Position numbers and translations under genes: made by a program. 64,000 nucleotides of DNA, taken from Anaerolineaceae bacterium (GTDB lineage: Bacteria > Chloroflexota > Anaerolineae > Aggregatilineales > Phototrophicaceae). The notes under the pieces are model-generated. The model was not told the origin of the DNA and made no database searches. It saw nothing but the letters and a program-made list of their open reading frames with translations. Below, piece after piece: positions 8,629 through 17,961 of the stretch. The stretch is taken from contig JACKCF010000001.1 of the NCBI GenBank assembly GCA_020634165.1, positions 2,418,001 through 2,482,000 on the forward strand, written 5' to 3'. Within the stretch, counting starts at the first letter, position 1, and the number at the start of each line of letters is the position of its first letter.

Positions 8629-10734
8629 GTGAAAAAACTCATCACCATTGCGGCAATCCTCGTGTTAGCGATCTTGGCCGCGTGTACGCCTGAGGCACCG
8701 TTACCGACAAGTGTTCCAACCAATACGCCGCCCCCGCCAACGGCAACCAGTGACGCAACGCCAACGCTTGCGCCAACGGCTACTGAGGCACGCGGGATAC
8801 GCTCCTTGCCGACGCAGGACGCGAGCATCGCTACGGCGACCCCAACACCAGAACCCGCAACGGGTACCGTGCAGTTTATCCATGCGATACCCGATTTGCT
8901 GGCAGTGAATTACCGAATTACTGAGCGGACACTGGCCAACAGCCTATCGTACAGCCGCTATACGCTACCCATTGAGCTTTTGACCGGACAATACACAATT
9001 GAGGTCGTACTGACTGATGGCGATGGCAGCGTACTGGCATCACAGCCATTGACCATCCTTGATGACCAATCCGTATTGATGGTCTTGACTGGCACCGCTG
9101 ACGCACCGAGGCTGGTTGCCATCAATGAGGATACGTCACCTATTGCCGGGAATGTCAGCCGCGTGATGGTGTTCAACGGTATCGACACTCAGTTCCCGCT
9201 GATCATACAGAATGGCAACGAACCGGTGACACCGTCGCTGCCACATACAGCTTCATCACCCTTTTTTGAAGTCGCTGCGGGGGATGTTAGCCTAAATGTC
9301 ATGGAAGCCATGACACCCGTTGCGCTCATCTCTGATCAATTCCGTGCACGGGAACTAAACAGCGTTTTCCTGCTACCAAATCAGGAAAATCCTGAAGAGG
9401 TCGATATTATCACGATTACCAAGCTGCTGGATGGGCTTGGCCAAGTGCGGGTCATAGGCGTAACTGATCCCGCGTATTATGATGTTTACCTGGATAACAA
9501 GCTGATCGCGAGCAATATCGGTGCTGCTATTGATACCGAGTTCGAAGAATGGGTAGCCGGTGAGTATGTTGCGGCAGTCTATCCAACTGGAAGCGATCCG
9601 ACAACTTCGCGACCAGAAAAGGAATCAAACGTCAGCGTCGCCCCAGATCGCAGTGTCACCTTGGTTATCAGCGGGGCGGACGATACATTAAGCATCAACG
9701 AAGTGCCGGAAGATCTGTCCCCAACCGCGCCAAATGAGGCTCGCATCGTTTTTGTCAATGCGGTCGACCAGTACAATCGCGTACAGTTGAATGCGCAAGA
9801 TGATACTTATATTCTCTTCTACGGTCAGGCGACTGAACCGACAATGTTCGATGCGCGAGAATCCAGCTTTAGCTGGATTGATTATGCGACACGCAGCGAA
9901 TCGAATGTCATTGAGGCTACATTTGATTACAGCCTGGAAGCGGGTCAGTCGTATCTCTATATCCTCGATAATCCAGAGAATACCCAACCACGTATTTTTG
10001 CATCCGAGGTTGGAATTGAAGCTGCACTGGCCCCAGAATTGCTACCCGATGATGTCGCTGATGTCGTCAGTGCAGCACGTCTCCGTGTGGTGAACGCTGC
10101 ACAGGACTCGACAATTGAACTCAGTCTGGATGATGTTGTCTTTGCAGGGGCGCAGGGTTACGCAACGGTTACAAATCCGTATGCCATGCAACCTGGCGAT
10201 CATGTCCTGACCGCACGCGATCCGGAGACGGATCAATTGCTGGCACGTGATATCACACCGTACGAGGCAGGCGGATCGTACAGCGCGTATATCTACAAAG
10301 GTGTCAACGGAGATTTTCGTTTTCTGGTCATTGCAGATGAACTGCGCCAGCCCAATCTCGCGCCAGTTGTACGTCAGGTCAATCTGACGGAGAACGAGCT
10401 TACCCTGGGATTGATGTCTAACCTCACACCCCTGGATGCAGGTCCGCCTAATACGGTGATGTCTGCTATTGCAGGACCGGATGAACGCCGTACTGCACCT
10501 TATGGCCTCACTGAAATCAACCGCAGCGTCGAACCCGCCGAAGTATCGGCATGGTTTGCAGTGCCACAACTCCGCGACGCCAATGATTATTATGTCCTTG
10601 AGCCAGATAGCGGTGACATCCTGGTAACGCTGGAAAATGTGCGGCTGGATACACGGCAGCTATATGAGTTCGTCAGCTTTGGCAACAGCCTGTTGAATGA
10701 GGTTGCGGTGTTCGTCGTACCCTATCAGCCGTAG
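8629..10734 (+). CDS. DUF4397-type lipoprotein
   Basis: Starts at GTG (8629) with GGAGG 8 nt upstream. The first 19 residues are a lipoprotein signal with lipobox LAAC and acylatable Cys19, followed by a Thr/Pro-rich tether (to about residue 80). The remaining 600 residues contain several repeats of the VQFIHAIPD, VRVIGVTDPAYYDVYLDN and RLRVVNAAQDS type, the strand-opening pattern of DUF4397-like immunoglobulin-fold domains, at about residues 82, 270, 375 and 485. Predicted outer-surface tethered protein of 701 residues. The function is unknown. Neighbourhood with another DUF4397 protein suggests related envelope roles or gene duplication. Confidence 0.8.
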   Translation: MKKLITIAAILVLAILAACTPEAPLPTSVPTNTPPPPTATSDATPTLAPTATEARGIRSLPTQDASIATATPTPEPATGTVQFIHAIPDLLAVNYRITERTLANSLSYSRYTLPIELLTGQYTIEVVLTDGDGSVLASQPLTILDDQSVLMVLTGTADAPRLVAINEDTSPIAGNVSRVMVFNGIDTQFPLIIQNGNEPVTPSLPHTASSPFFEVAAGDVSLNVMEAMTPVALISDQFRARELNSVFLLPNQENPEEVDIITITKLLDGLGQVRVIGVTDPAYYDVYLDNKLIASNIGAAIDTEFEEWVAGEYVAAVYPTGSDPTTSRPEKESNVSVAPDRSVTLVISGADDTLSINEVPEDLSPTAPNEARIVFVNAVDQYNRVQLNAQDDTYILFYGQATEPTMFDARESSFSWIDYATRSESNVIEATFDYSLEAGQSYLYILDNPENTQPRIFASEVGIEAALAPELLPDDVADVVSAARLRVVNAAQDSTIELSLDDVVFAGAQGYATVTNPYAMQPGDHVLTARDPETDQLLARDITPYEAGGSYSAYIYKGVNGDFRFLVIADELRQPNLAPVVRQVNLTENELTLGLMSNLTPLDAGPPNTVMSAIAGPDERRTAPYGLTEINRSVEPAEVSAWFAVPQLRDANDYYVLEPDSGDILVTLENVRLDTRQLYEFVSFGNSLLNEVAVFVVPYQP

Positions 10735-10740
10735 TTGGCT

Positions 10741-10776
10741 AGGAAGATGCTGCCACTTCGCTATAATCATCTTCCT
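10741..10776 (+). promoter_or_regulatory. 9-bp inverted repeat enclosing a TATAAT box ahead of the glycan cluster
   Basis: AGGAAGATG (10741-10749) and CATCTTCCT (10768-10776) are perfect complements 18 nt apart. A consensus TATAAT (10762-10767) abuts the right arm. There is no T run, so a plain terminator is unlikely. It may be an operator-promoter of the surface-glycan cluster; no clear -35 was found. Confidence 0.4.
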
Positions 10777-10848
10777 GTAATTGCGAGCGCAAGTGGGCAA
10801 TTGACGGAAAGCCAACAGACATATTGATTTTTGACCATTCGACCAGAT

Positions 10849-11814
10849 ATGGATATTGATGTGCGCGTACTGATCACTGGCGCCGGCGGCTTTGTCGGGC
10901 GGCATCTAAGCACCCTGATACAAACAACAGACCCTGATGCCGAATTGCATGGGACCATATACAATCTAGCCGAATTGCCAGATCAAACCAGTGTCAGCTA
11001 CCATACCATCGACCTGCTTGATGTGGATGCTACGAAAGCACTTATCGCTGAGGTGCAACCACAAGAGGTCTATCATCTGGCGGCAATGGCGTCAACAGCA
11101 GAATCTTTCCAGCATCCCTGGCGGACGTTTGAGAGCAACAGCAGGATTCAAATGAATCTGCTGGAAGCATGCCGAATGCTGCCAGAAAAGCCGCGTTTTC
11201 TCGTCGCAAGCTCCGCAGTTGTGTATGGGCCGACCAAACCCCATGAACAACCCATCCGCGAAGACGCTCCGTTCCGGCCAACGAACGCCTACAGCCTAAG
11301 CAAAGTCACACAGGATATGATGGCATACCAGTATTACATGTCGGATCGGATACCTACGATACGGGCGCGTGCGTTCAATCATCTAGGCCCAGGCCAGCGA
11401 GAGTCCTTTGTTGCACCCGACTTTGCCTTACAGATTGCTCAGATCGAACTGGGCCTGCAAGAACCGATTATGCAGGTGGGCAACCTGAGCGCCGCACGCG
11501 ATTTTACCGATGTGCGTGATGTCGCCAGAGCGTATATTGCCCTAATGAAGAAAGGCGAAGCCGGTGAGGCCTATAATGTTGCTTCAAACAACACCTATAC
11601 GATCCAAGCACTCTTGGATACACTCTTGACCTTTACAAGCACAGAAATAACTGTCACGGTTGATGAAGAAAAACTGCGACCAGTAGATGTTCCAGAGGTT
11701 CGCGGTGACTATTCTCGGCTTAAAGCCCAAACAGATTGGGAACCAATCATCCCCTTTGAGCAATCTCTTAAAGAGCTGTTGGATGATTGTCGCCAACGTA
11801 TCAAGCAATCGTGA
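10849..11814 (+). CDS. rmd: GDP-4-dehydro-6-deoxy-D-mannose reductase (GDP-D-rhamnose forming)
   Basis: A 321-residue extended short-chain dehydrogenase. The Rossmann motif VLITGAGGFVGRHL opens the protein, and the catalytic tyrosine motif is YSLSK in the middle. The later segments ARAFNHLGPGQ, VGNLSAARDFTDVRDVARAY and KLRPVDVPEVRGD follow the layout I know from GDP-6-deoxy-4-keto-mannose reductases of the Rmd type, not the epimerase-reductase Fcl. It would reduce the product of the following Gmd to GDP-D-rhamnose. ATG 10849 is used; a TTG at 10831 and a GTG at 10861 are alternatives and no good ribosome site decides. 14 bp separate it from gmd. Confidence 0.85.
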   Translation: MDIDVRVLITGAGGFVGRHLSTLIQTTDPDAELHGTIYNLAELPDQTSVSYHTIDLLDVDATKALIAEVQPQEVYHLAAMASTAESFQHPWRTFESNSRIQMNLLEACRMLPEKPRFLVASSAVVYGPTKPHEQPIREDAPFRPTNAYSLSKVTQDMMAYQYYMSDRIPTIRARAFNHLGPGQRESFVAPDFALQIAQIELGLQEPIMQVGNLSAARDFTDVRDVARAYIALMKKGEAGEAYNVASNNTYTIQALLDTLLTFTSTEITVTVDEEKLRPVDVPEVRGDYSRLKAQTDWEPIIPFEQSLKELLDDCRQRIKQS

Positions 11815-11828
11815 CCAGGAGTAGTAAC

Positions 11829-12821
11829 ATGGCAAAAAAAGCGCTTATCACAGGCATCACTGGCCAAGATGGATCGTATCTAGCGGAATTTCTTCTATCC
11901 AAGGGCTATGATGTTTATGGCATGGTCCGCAGAACGAGCACCGTTTACTACGAGCGCATTCAACATATTCAAGATGATATTCAGCTACTGCAAGGCGACC
12001 TGAGCGACCAAACCAGTCTGAACTCAGCAATTCGCGAGGTACAGCCAGATGAGGTTTATAACCTGGGAGCACAGAGCTTCGTACCTACCTCATGGAATCA
12101 ACCTGTTTTTACGGGTGAAGTAACAGCGCTGGGTGTGACGCGCATTCTGGATGCCATTCATTCAGTTAAGCCAGATACGCGCTTTTATCAGGCATCCAGT
12201 AGTGAGATGTTTGGTAAGGTTCGTGAAGTTCCACAGACTGAAATGACGCCCTTCTACCCTCGCAGTCCCTATGGTGTGGCTAAAGTCTACGGTCATTGGA
12301 TCACGGTTAATTATCGAGAAAGCTACGATCTTTTCGCATGTAGTGGCATTCTCTTTAACCATGAATCGCCGCGCCGTGGCCTTGAATTCGTCACTCGCAA
12401 GGTGACATTCAACGTCGCGAAAATCAAGTTGGGACTGAGCAATGAGCTACGCATTGGTAACCTAGATGCGCAACGCGACTGGGGTTTTGCAGGGGATTAC
12501 GTCCAAGCGATGTGGTTGATGCTCCAGCAAGATGAACCAGACGATTATGTCGTCGCTACAGGGATGACCCACTCAGTACAACGACTGCTGGAAGCTGCTT
12601 TTGAGACGGTTGACCTTGATTGGCAAAATTTTACCGTTCAGGACGAGCGCTTTATGCGCCCTGCCGAAGTTGACCTGCTGGTAGGTAATCCGGTCAAAGC
12701 GCATGCCAAATTAGGATGGGAACCAAGCGTCACATTTGAAGAACTGATCCAGATGATGGTCGAAGCCGATCTCGAACGTTTAAAGCAAGACCCTGCCCAT
12801 CATAATTTTATGCTGGGCTAG
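11829..12821 (+). CDS. gmd: GDP-mannose 4,6-dehydratase
   Basis: A 330-residue product from the ATG at 11829, which has AGGAG at a good distance; the longer in-frame reading from 11787 overlaps rmd and is not needed. The glycine motif GITGQDGSYLAEFL and the RRTST segment that binds NADP(H) are at the N-terminus. SSSEMFG, YPRSPYGVAK (YxxxK catalytic pair) and LFNHESPRRG follow, all hallmarks of Gmd. It converts GDP-mannose to GDP-4-dehydro-6-deoxy-D-mannose. Coupled to rmd this gives GDP-D-rhamnose; its substrate can come from the guanylyltransferase at 38799-39887. Confidence 0.95.
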   Translation: MAKKALITGITGQDGSYLAEFLLSKGYDVYGMVRRTSTVYYERIQHIQDDIQLLQGDLSDQTSLNSAIREVQPDEVYNLGAQSFVPTSWNQPVFTGEVTALGVTRILDAIHSVKPDTRFYQASSSEMFGKVREVPQTEMTPFYPRSPYGVAKVYGHWITVNYRESYDLFACSGILFNHESPRRGLEFVTRKVTFNVAKIKLGLSNELRIGNLDAQRDWGFAGDYVQAMWLMLQQDEPDDYVVATGMTHSVQRLLEAAFETVDLDWQNFTVQDERFMRPAEVDLLVGNPVKAHAKLGWEPSVTFEELIQMMVEADLERLKQDPAHHNFMLG

Positions 12822-12833
12822 TTCGTAGTGACT

Positions 12834-13634
12834 ATGATTGACACACACTGCCATCTGAACTTCGACAGCTATGATGAGGACCGCGACGCGGTTATCACAC
12901 GCGCTATAGAAGCCAGTGTAACGACTGTTATCATTCCGGCTGTCGATATTGAAACCAGTAGAGAAGCAATCGATCTCAGTAACGAGTACAGTGGTATTTA
13001 TGGTGCTGTTGGCATCCATCCGAACAGCACCAGCCAGTTTGCAGAAACAGATGTTGACACCCTGGAGGCGCTCGCACAATCTGAAAAAGTGGTAGCAATC
13101 GGTGAGATTGGTCTCGACTACTATTGGGATAAAAGCCCAAAAGCCAAGCAAAAAGACGCTTTTGAGGCCCAGCTTGACCTGGCAGCCAAGCTCAATCTGC
13201 CGGTCATCATCCATAATCGCGAGGCGAGCGAGGATGTCATCGACATACTTGAAGCATGGGCTAAGTCACTTGAGGGGGCACTGAGAGAACGACCTGGCGT
13301 AATGCACTCATTCAGCGCACCACAGCAGATTGCAGAGCGAGCTATAGCCGCAGGTTTTTACCTAGGTTTTACAGGGCCGATCACATTTAAGAAGGCGGAT
13401 GAACTGCGATCTATCGCAGCAAGGGTGCCACTGGATAAGATTCTGGTGGAGACTGACGGGCCATTTTTGACACCTCATCCGTATCGCGGCAAACGCAATG
13501 AGCCAGCCTATATCCCATACATCGTGGACCGACTGGCGAGCCTGCACCAAATACTCGTCGAGGAAATGGCAGCAATCACGACTACCAATGCTCACCGGCT
13601 TTTTGGCCTGGGTACAGATACCGCGTCGAGCTGA
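12834..13634 (+). CDS. TatD-family metal-dependent hydrolase
   Basis: A 266-residue TIM-barrel amidohydrolase. Motifs in order: MIDTHCHLNFD at the N-terminus (metal-binding HCH), GEIGLDYYW in the middle, IHNRE, MHSFS, and ETDGPFLTPHPYRGKRNEP near residue 205-225. These are the conserved TatD metal ligands and substrate loop, and the family members studied are 3'-5' nucleases. ATG 12834 is used; a GTG 6 nt upstream is equally possible. It is sandwiched inside the glycan cluster (12 bp after gmd), which may only reflect co-transcription. Confidence 0.93.
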   Translation: MIDTHCHLNFDSYDEDRDAVITRAIEASVTTVIIPAVDIETSREAIDLSNEYSGIYGAVGIHPNSTSQFAETDVDTLEALAQSEKVVAIGEIGLDYYWDKSPKAKQKDAFEAQLDLAAKLNLPVIIHNREASEDVIDILEAWAKSLEGALRERPGVMHSFSAPQQIAERAIAAGFYLGFTGPITFKKADELRSIAARVPLDKILVETDGPFLTPHPYRGKRNEPAYIPYIVDRLASLHQILVEEMAAITTTNAHRLFGLGTDTASS

Positions 13635-13673
13635 GAATTCATCCCCTGATTATTGTTCACGGATGCCAAGCTT

Positions 13674-14603
13674 ATGGATGTTTCGATTATCATCGTCAGT
13701 TGGAATGTCGAAGACCTGCTGCAAGACTGCCTCGACAGTATCAAGTCGAGTGGATTAAAGCTGGCCGGGCCAGATGCGAATGCAGAGATCATTATCGTTG
13801 ATTCTGCAAGCCATGATGGTACTGCTGCCATCATCCTCGAAAAGTATCCAGAGATCATTCTGCTGCCACAAGATGAGAATATTGGCTTCGTAAAGGGGAA
13901 TAATATCGGCCTTGGGACGGCTAAGGGCCAGTATTTGTTCCTACTGAACCCAGATACCGAGATTATCGGTGATGCGATTCAGAAGATGGCTGCCTACATG
14001 GATGAGAATCCGCAGGTAGGCATTGTGGGGCCACATACCCTTAATAGCGACGGCACAACGCAATCCACACGGCGCAGGTTCCCGACGAAGGCATTGGCAT
14101 TTTTCGAGAGTACATGGCTGCAACCCTACGCGCCAAAGTCAATGCTAGCAAATTTTTACTTAGAAGAAAAAGACGATCATGCAACATTCGCCGTTGACTG
14201 GGTGCAGGGTTCAGCCATGATGGTCAGGCGTGAGGTCTATGATGCAATTGGTGGGTTAGACGAAGCTTACATCATGTACAGCGAAGAACTGGACTGGTGC
14301 CATCGAGCCAAAGATGCCGGATGGAATGTTGTCTATCTTGGTAGTGCCAGTATTGTGCATCATGGGGGTAAGAGCAGTGAGCAAGCTGGAAGCTGGAAAC
14401 ACATTCATTTCCAGAAGAGCAAGCTGCGCTATTTTGAGAAGTATCACGGCAAGCTCTTCGCGGGAGTCCTCCGACAGTTCCTCCGGTTGAACTACTACTG
14501 GCAAATCTTGATTGAATCTGTGAAAAGCTTGCTTGGCCATAAGCGTACACTGCGTCAGGAGCGAATTCAGACCTATCGAGATGTCCTTCGCTCTGGGTTG
14601 TAG
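13674..14603 (+). CDS. Family 2 glycosyltransferase, rhamnosyltransferase-like
   Basis: A 309-residue cytosolic enzyme starting at ATG 13674 (MDVSIIIVSWN); the TTG 21 nt upstream is an alternative. GT-A features: VSIIIVSWN, IIVDSASHDGT and NPDTEI (DxD-type metal site), then VDWVQGSAMMVRR and an acidic EELDW catalytic-base region. This architecture is typical of WbbL-like rhamnosyltransferases that extend polysaccharides from a nucleotide sugar. With rmd/gmd next door, GDP-D-rhamnose is a reasonable donor, but this is inference. It is followed after 3 bp by the GT4 gene. Confidence 0.88.
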   Translation: MDVSIIIVSWNVEDLLQDCLDSIKSSGLKLAGPDANAEIIIVDSASHDGTAAIILEKYPEIILLPQDENIGFVKGNNIGLGTAKGQYLFLLNPDTEIIGDAIQKMAAYMDENPQVGIVGPHTLNSDGTTQSTRRRFPTKALAFFESTWLQPYAPKSMLANFYLEEKDDHATFAVDWVQGSAMMVRREVYDAIGGLDEAYIMYSEELDWCHRAKDAGWNVVYLGSASIVHHGGKSSEQAGSWKHIHFQKSKLRYFEKYHGKLFAGVLRQFLRLNYYWQILIESVKSLLGHKRTLRQERIQTYRDVLRSGL

Positions 14604-14606
14604 ATT

Positions 14607-15737
14607 ATGCGTACAGGGATCATCACGGGTGAATATCCGCCGATGCGGGGGGGTGTTGGTGCTTTTAGCCATATCCTAGCCGTTGAGCTTGCCCATTTGG
14701 GCCATGATGTGTTTGTCCTTACCAGCCAAGGCGGACGCCAACTGGATGACCAGATCCGTGTCGATACCGTTGATAATTGGGGCTGGCAAATTAGCAATCG
14801 CGTCAATGACTGGGTACGAGATCATCAATTAGATGTAGTCAACCTGCAATATCAAACAGCCGCTTTTGGCATGAGTCCCTGGATACACTTCCTGCCGAAC
14901 CGCGCCAAAGTTCCGTTTGTGACGACTTTCCATGATTTGCGCGTCCCCTACTTGTTCCCAAAAGCAGGGCCACTGCGGGCATGGATCGTTCAACATCTGG
15001 TGAAGTCTTCGTCTGGCCGCATTGTGACGAATGAAGAAGACCAGCAAACGCTCAAAAGCATTCCCCAAACGCGGCTTATCCGAATTGGCAGCAATATACG
15101 GGGCTATACACCGCAGCCAAACATCCATACAACCGCACTTGACGATATCGCTGATGGCACATTCGTGATCGGCTTTTTTGGCTTTATCAATCACAGTAAG
15201 GGGCTGGATGTTCTGATCCGGGCACTGTCGCTTCTGGACATTGATCGGCCAACCAAATTGCTGATTATTGGGGATCGCGTGGGTGATTCCGACATGACGA
15301 ATGTGAAATATGCAGATGAAATTGATGCGCTAATTGCACAGTGTGGTGTTGAGGACCATGTAATCTATACAGGATATGTGACTGAACAGGAAGTAGCCGC
15401 CTATCTGCGGGCGTCAGATATTGTCGTACTGCCCTACCGCGATGGCGCATCGTTCCGACGCGGGACGTTGTTAGCGGCTATCGAGCAGGAATGCGCTATC
15501 GTTACCACGCTACCGCTGGTTTCAATTGATGCCATATCGGATAACAGCTTCTGTCTGATCCCTACTGACCACCCCGAAAAACTGGCAACAGCCATTCAGC
15601 ATCTGGCAACTGATGCCAGTGCCGTGAAAATATTCCAGGAAAACGTCAAGGCAGTCAAAGCTCAGTTTACATGGGAGACGATTGCACAAGAAACTGAAGC
15701 CTACTTCGCTGATCTGACGGGATCATTTCGTGCTTAG
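14607..15737 (+). CDS. Family 4 (GT-B) glycosyltransferase
   Basis: A 376-residue product. The N-terminal domain begins TGIITGEYPPMRGGVGAFSH, the acceptor-side glycine loop of GT4 enzymes. The C-terminal domain has IGFFGFINHSKGLDVLIRAL, LLIIGDR and ASDIVVLPYRDGASFRRGTLLAAIE, the nucleotide-sugar domain where the E of the ExxxxxE motif is expected. Likely adds a hexose to the surface glycan on the cytosolic face of the membrane. Its stop overlaps the next gene by 8 bp, so they are translationally coupled. Confidence 0.9.
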   Translation: MRTGIITGEYPPMRGGVGAFSHILAVELAHLGHDVFVLTSQGGRQLDDQIRVDTVDNWGWQISNRVNDWVRDHQLDVVNLQYQTAAFGMSPWIHFLPNRAKVPFVTTFHDLRVPYLFPKAGPLRAWIVQHLVKSSSGRIVTNEEDQQTLKSIPQTRLIRIGSNIRGYTPQPNIHTTALDDIADGTFVIGFFGFINHSKGLDVLIRALSLLDIDRPTKLLIIGDRVGDSDMTNVKYADEIDALIAQCGVEDHVIYTGYVTEQEVAAYLRASDIVVLPYRDGASFRRGTLLAAIEQECAIVTTLPLVSIDAISDNSFCLIPTDHPEKLATAIQHLATDASAVKIFQENVKAVKAQFTWETIAQETEAYFADLTGSFRA

Positions 15738-17961
15738 ACGAAGGCGTAGTGATGCCCTCGCGGTCCTGGTGCTGGTTGTTCTTTGGGCAATCTTCTTCTG
15801 GCGCATCCTAACCCCAATCGCTGCCGACCAGGCATCGTTTAAGAAAGGTGATTTTTCGGGTCAGTTTGTGGCTTTTGGCGCCTACCAGTATGCGCGCTCC
15901 AGCGATGGCGATATCCCGCTTTGGAATCCATATAATAACGGTGGATTCCCCTTTATTGCGGATACACAAGCTGCGGTTTTCTATCGCCCACGGCTGGTGA
16001 CAATGGTTTTGAGCCAGTTGGCAGGCGAATGGACATATAACGCATTGCAGCTAGAGGCTGCGTTCCACGTTCTGCTGCTATCGCTGATGATGTATGTCTA
16101 TGTGCGGCTATTGACTATACGAAATTATCACAGCGTATTTGGCTCGCTAGCCAGCGCGATTATTATGTCCTATGGCGGATTCACGGCTGGCTATCCGCCA
16201 CTGCAACTGGCATTGCTTGAAGCAGCTATCTGGTTGCCCTTAGCTGCAACAGGCATCCATCTGGCGACGAACAACCGCTTCCGTTGGCAATGGCTCATCC
16301 TGGCGGGGTTCGCATTGGGGCAGTCGTGGATGGCAGGACACCCACAGACGAGCTGGTTCCTGACCTACACCCTAGTTGCGTATTTGGGCTACCGCATCTA
16401 TGTTCACAAACTGCCAATACGAAATTTTCTAATTGGCACAGTGATCATGGGGGCTATCACGTTTGGCATCACAGCAGTTACGCTGCTGCCAGGGATTGAG
16501 TACCTGGCATACGCAACCCGGAATGACTTCGGGTTTGATGCCAAGAGCAACGGATTCCCATTACAGGATGTGATGCAGTTCTTTTTTCCAGGTTCTGTTA
16601 GCTACTGGTCGCCGTTGTATGTAGGTATCCCTGGGCTGGTGTTTGCAGCCTATGCGATTCGTACACGATGCAAGGACAGCCTGTTCTGGTTGATTTTGGG
16701 AGTCATCGCGCTACTACTGAGCTTCGGGGCAAATAGTGTTTTCTACCATGCGGTTTATAATGTGCTGCCTGGATTACGTTACTTCCGTGGTCAGGAGCGG
16801 GCTGCCCTGCTCGTGACAAGCAGTCTGGCAATCCTGGCAGGCAGCGGCATTGCCGCCCTGCCAGCTATTGAGTATAAGTGCTGGTTACGGAATACGGCCT
16901 TCATCGTTGCCAGTTTACTCACTGTGTTCACTATCGTGATATTCATAGCGTGGTTGGGCGATGGTGCGGCATACGGCACCTATATTCGCATGGCCGTGTT
17001 GAGTGCGGTCGTTGCCTGGTGTGTGGTGGGCATCACCTATTCTTTGCAATCACATAATGCATCACTGATTCTGATGGCCCTGGTTGCGCTGATTACCTTT
17101 GAGCTGTTCACAGTCAGTATCGATTCCGACACAAATTACGAATCGATACCTGCCACAGAACAACTCAGCATGTCGCCACCCGATCTGATTCAGCCAGTGG
17201 TTAACGACACAAGCAGCCTCTTTAGAGTGGATGGTTTCAGGGGTCTGGAAGCTAACTATGGCAGCCTCTATTCCGTGATGGATATTCGAGGCATCAGCCC
17301 TCTTTTCCTGAGCAGTGCATATGAACTGATCTACAGTGATTACATCAATAATCCACTGGCATGGGAGCTGTTTGCAGTCAAATATGTCTACAGCGAACGC
17401 GATGAACTGCATGTTCCGACTACTATCATCACGCAGGGAAGCGACAGCCAGGGAACAGTCTATCTACATGAGCTATCAGACCCCAGACCATTCGCCATGC
17501 TAATGAACAAGGTCGATGTCGTTGATAGTGATGTGTTCGCCTATGCGCTGGCCCGTGACCCCAATTATGACGCACGGCATTCGATCATCTTGCTGGGCGA
17601 TGTTGAACTCGGACTTGATGAGGCCAACTCAACTGGAACGGCAGATGTGACCATATACGAGCCGGAGCATATTGAAGTTGACATATCAGCCGACGAAAAT
17701 ACCATTCTATCGCTGGCACAAATTGATTACCCTGGCTGGGAAGCGACACTCGATGGCAAACCTATTGAAATCCGTAGAGCTTATGGCGCGCTAATGGCAT
17801 TTGAGATTCCAGCCGGAACGCACCAATTGGAACTCGTCTACAATCCTGCTAGCTATCGCATAGGCGCGATTATCAGCCAGGTCACCTGGGTGCTGGTATT
17901 GCTTTTTGGTATTCCCATGCTCATCATCGCAAGCCGAGGACAGCGCAATGGACGCGGTTAA
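15730..17961 (+). CDS. YfhO-like polytopic membrane protein
   Basis: A 743-residue protein starting at GTG 15730. About twelve hydrophobic helices fill the first 480 residues, with a GDFSGQ segment and NPYNNGGFPF in the first external loop, as in YfhO-like GT-C-type membrane glycosyltransferases. The C-terminal 270 residues are a soluble extracytoplasmic domain ending in a last helix and a short basic tail. YfhO of Gram-positives helps glycosylate lipoteichoic acid; here the acceptor is unknown. It lies between a GT4 and an O-antigen ligase-like gene in one operon. Confidence 0.75.
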   Translation: MLRRRRSDALAVLVLVVLWAIFFWRILTPIAADQASFKKGDFSGQFVAFGAYQYARSSDGDIPLWNPYNNGGFPFIADTQAAVFYRPRLVTMVLSQLAGEWTYNALQLEAAFHVLLLSLMMYVYVRLLTIRNYHSVFGSLASAIIMSYGGFTAGYPPLQLALLEAAIWLPLAATGIHLATNNRFRWQWLILAGFALGQSWMAGHPQTSWFLTYTLVAYLGYRIYVHKLPIRNFLIGTVIMGAITFGITAVTLLPGIEYLAYATRNDFGFDAKSNGFPLQDVMQFFFPGSVSYWSPLYVGIPGLVFAAYAIRTRCKDSLFWLILGVIALLLSFGANSVFYHAVYNVLPGLRYFRGQERAALLVTSSLAILAGSGIAALPAIEYKCWLRNTAFIVASLLTVFTIVIFIAWLGDGAAYGTYIRMAVLSAVVAWCVVGITYSLQSHNASLILMALVALITFELFTVSIDSDTNYESIPATEQLSMSPPDLIQPVVNDTSSLFRVDGFRGLEANYGSLYSVMDIRGISPLFLSSAYELIYSDYINNPLAWELFAVKYVYSERDELHVPTTIITQGSDSQGTVYLHELSDPRPFAMLMNKVDVVDSDVFAYALARDPNYDARHSIILLGDVELGLDEANSTGTADVTIYEPEHIEVDISADENTILSLAQIDYPGWEATLDGKPIEIRRAYGALMAFEIPAGTHQLELVYNPASYRIGAIISQVTWVLVLLFGIPMLIIASRGQRNGRG

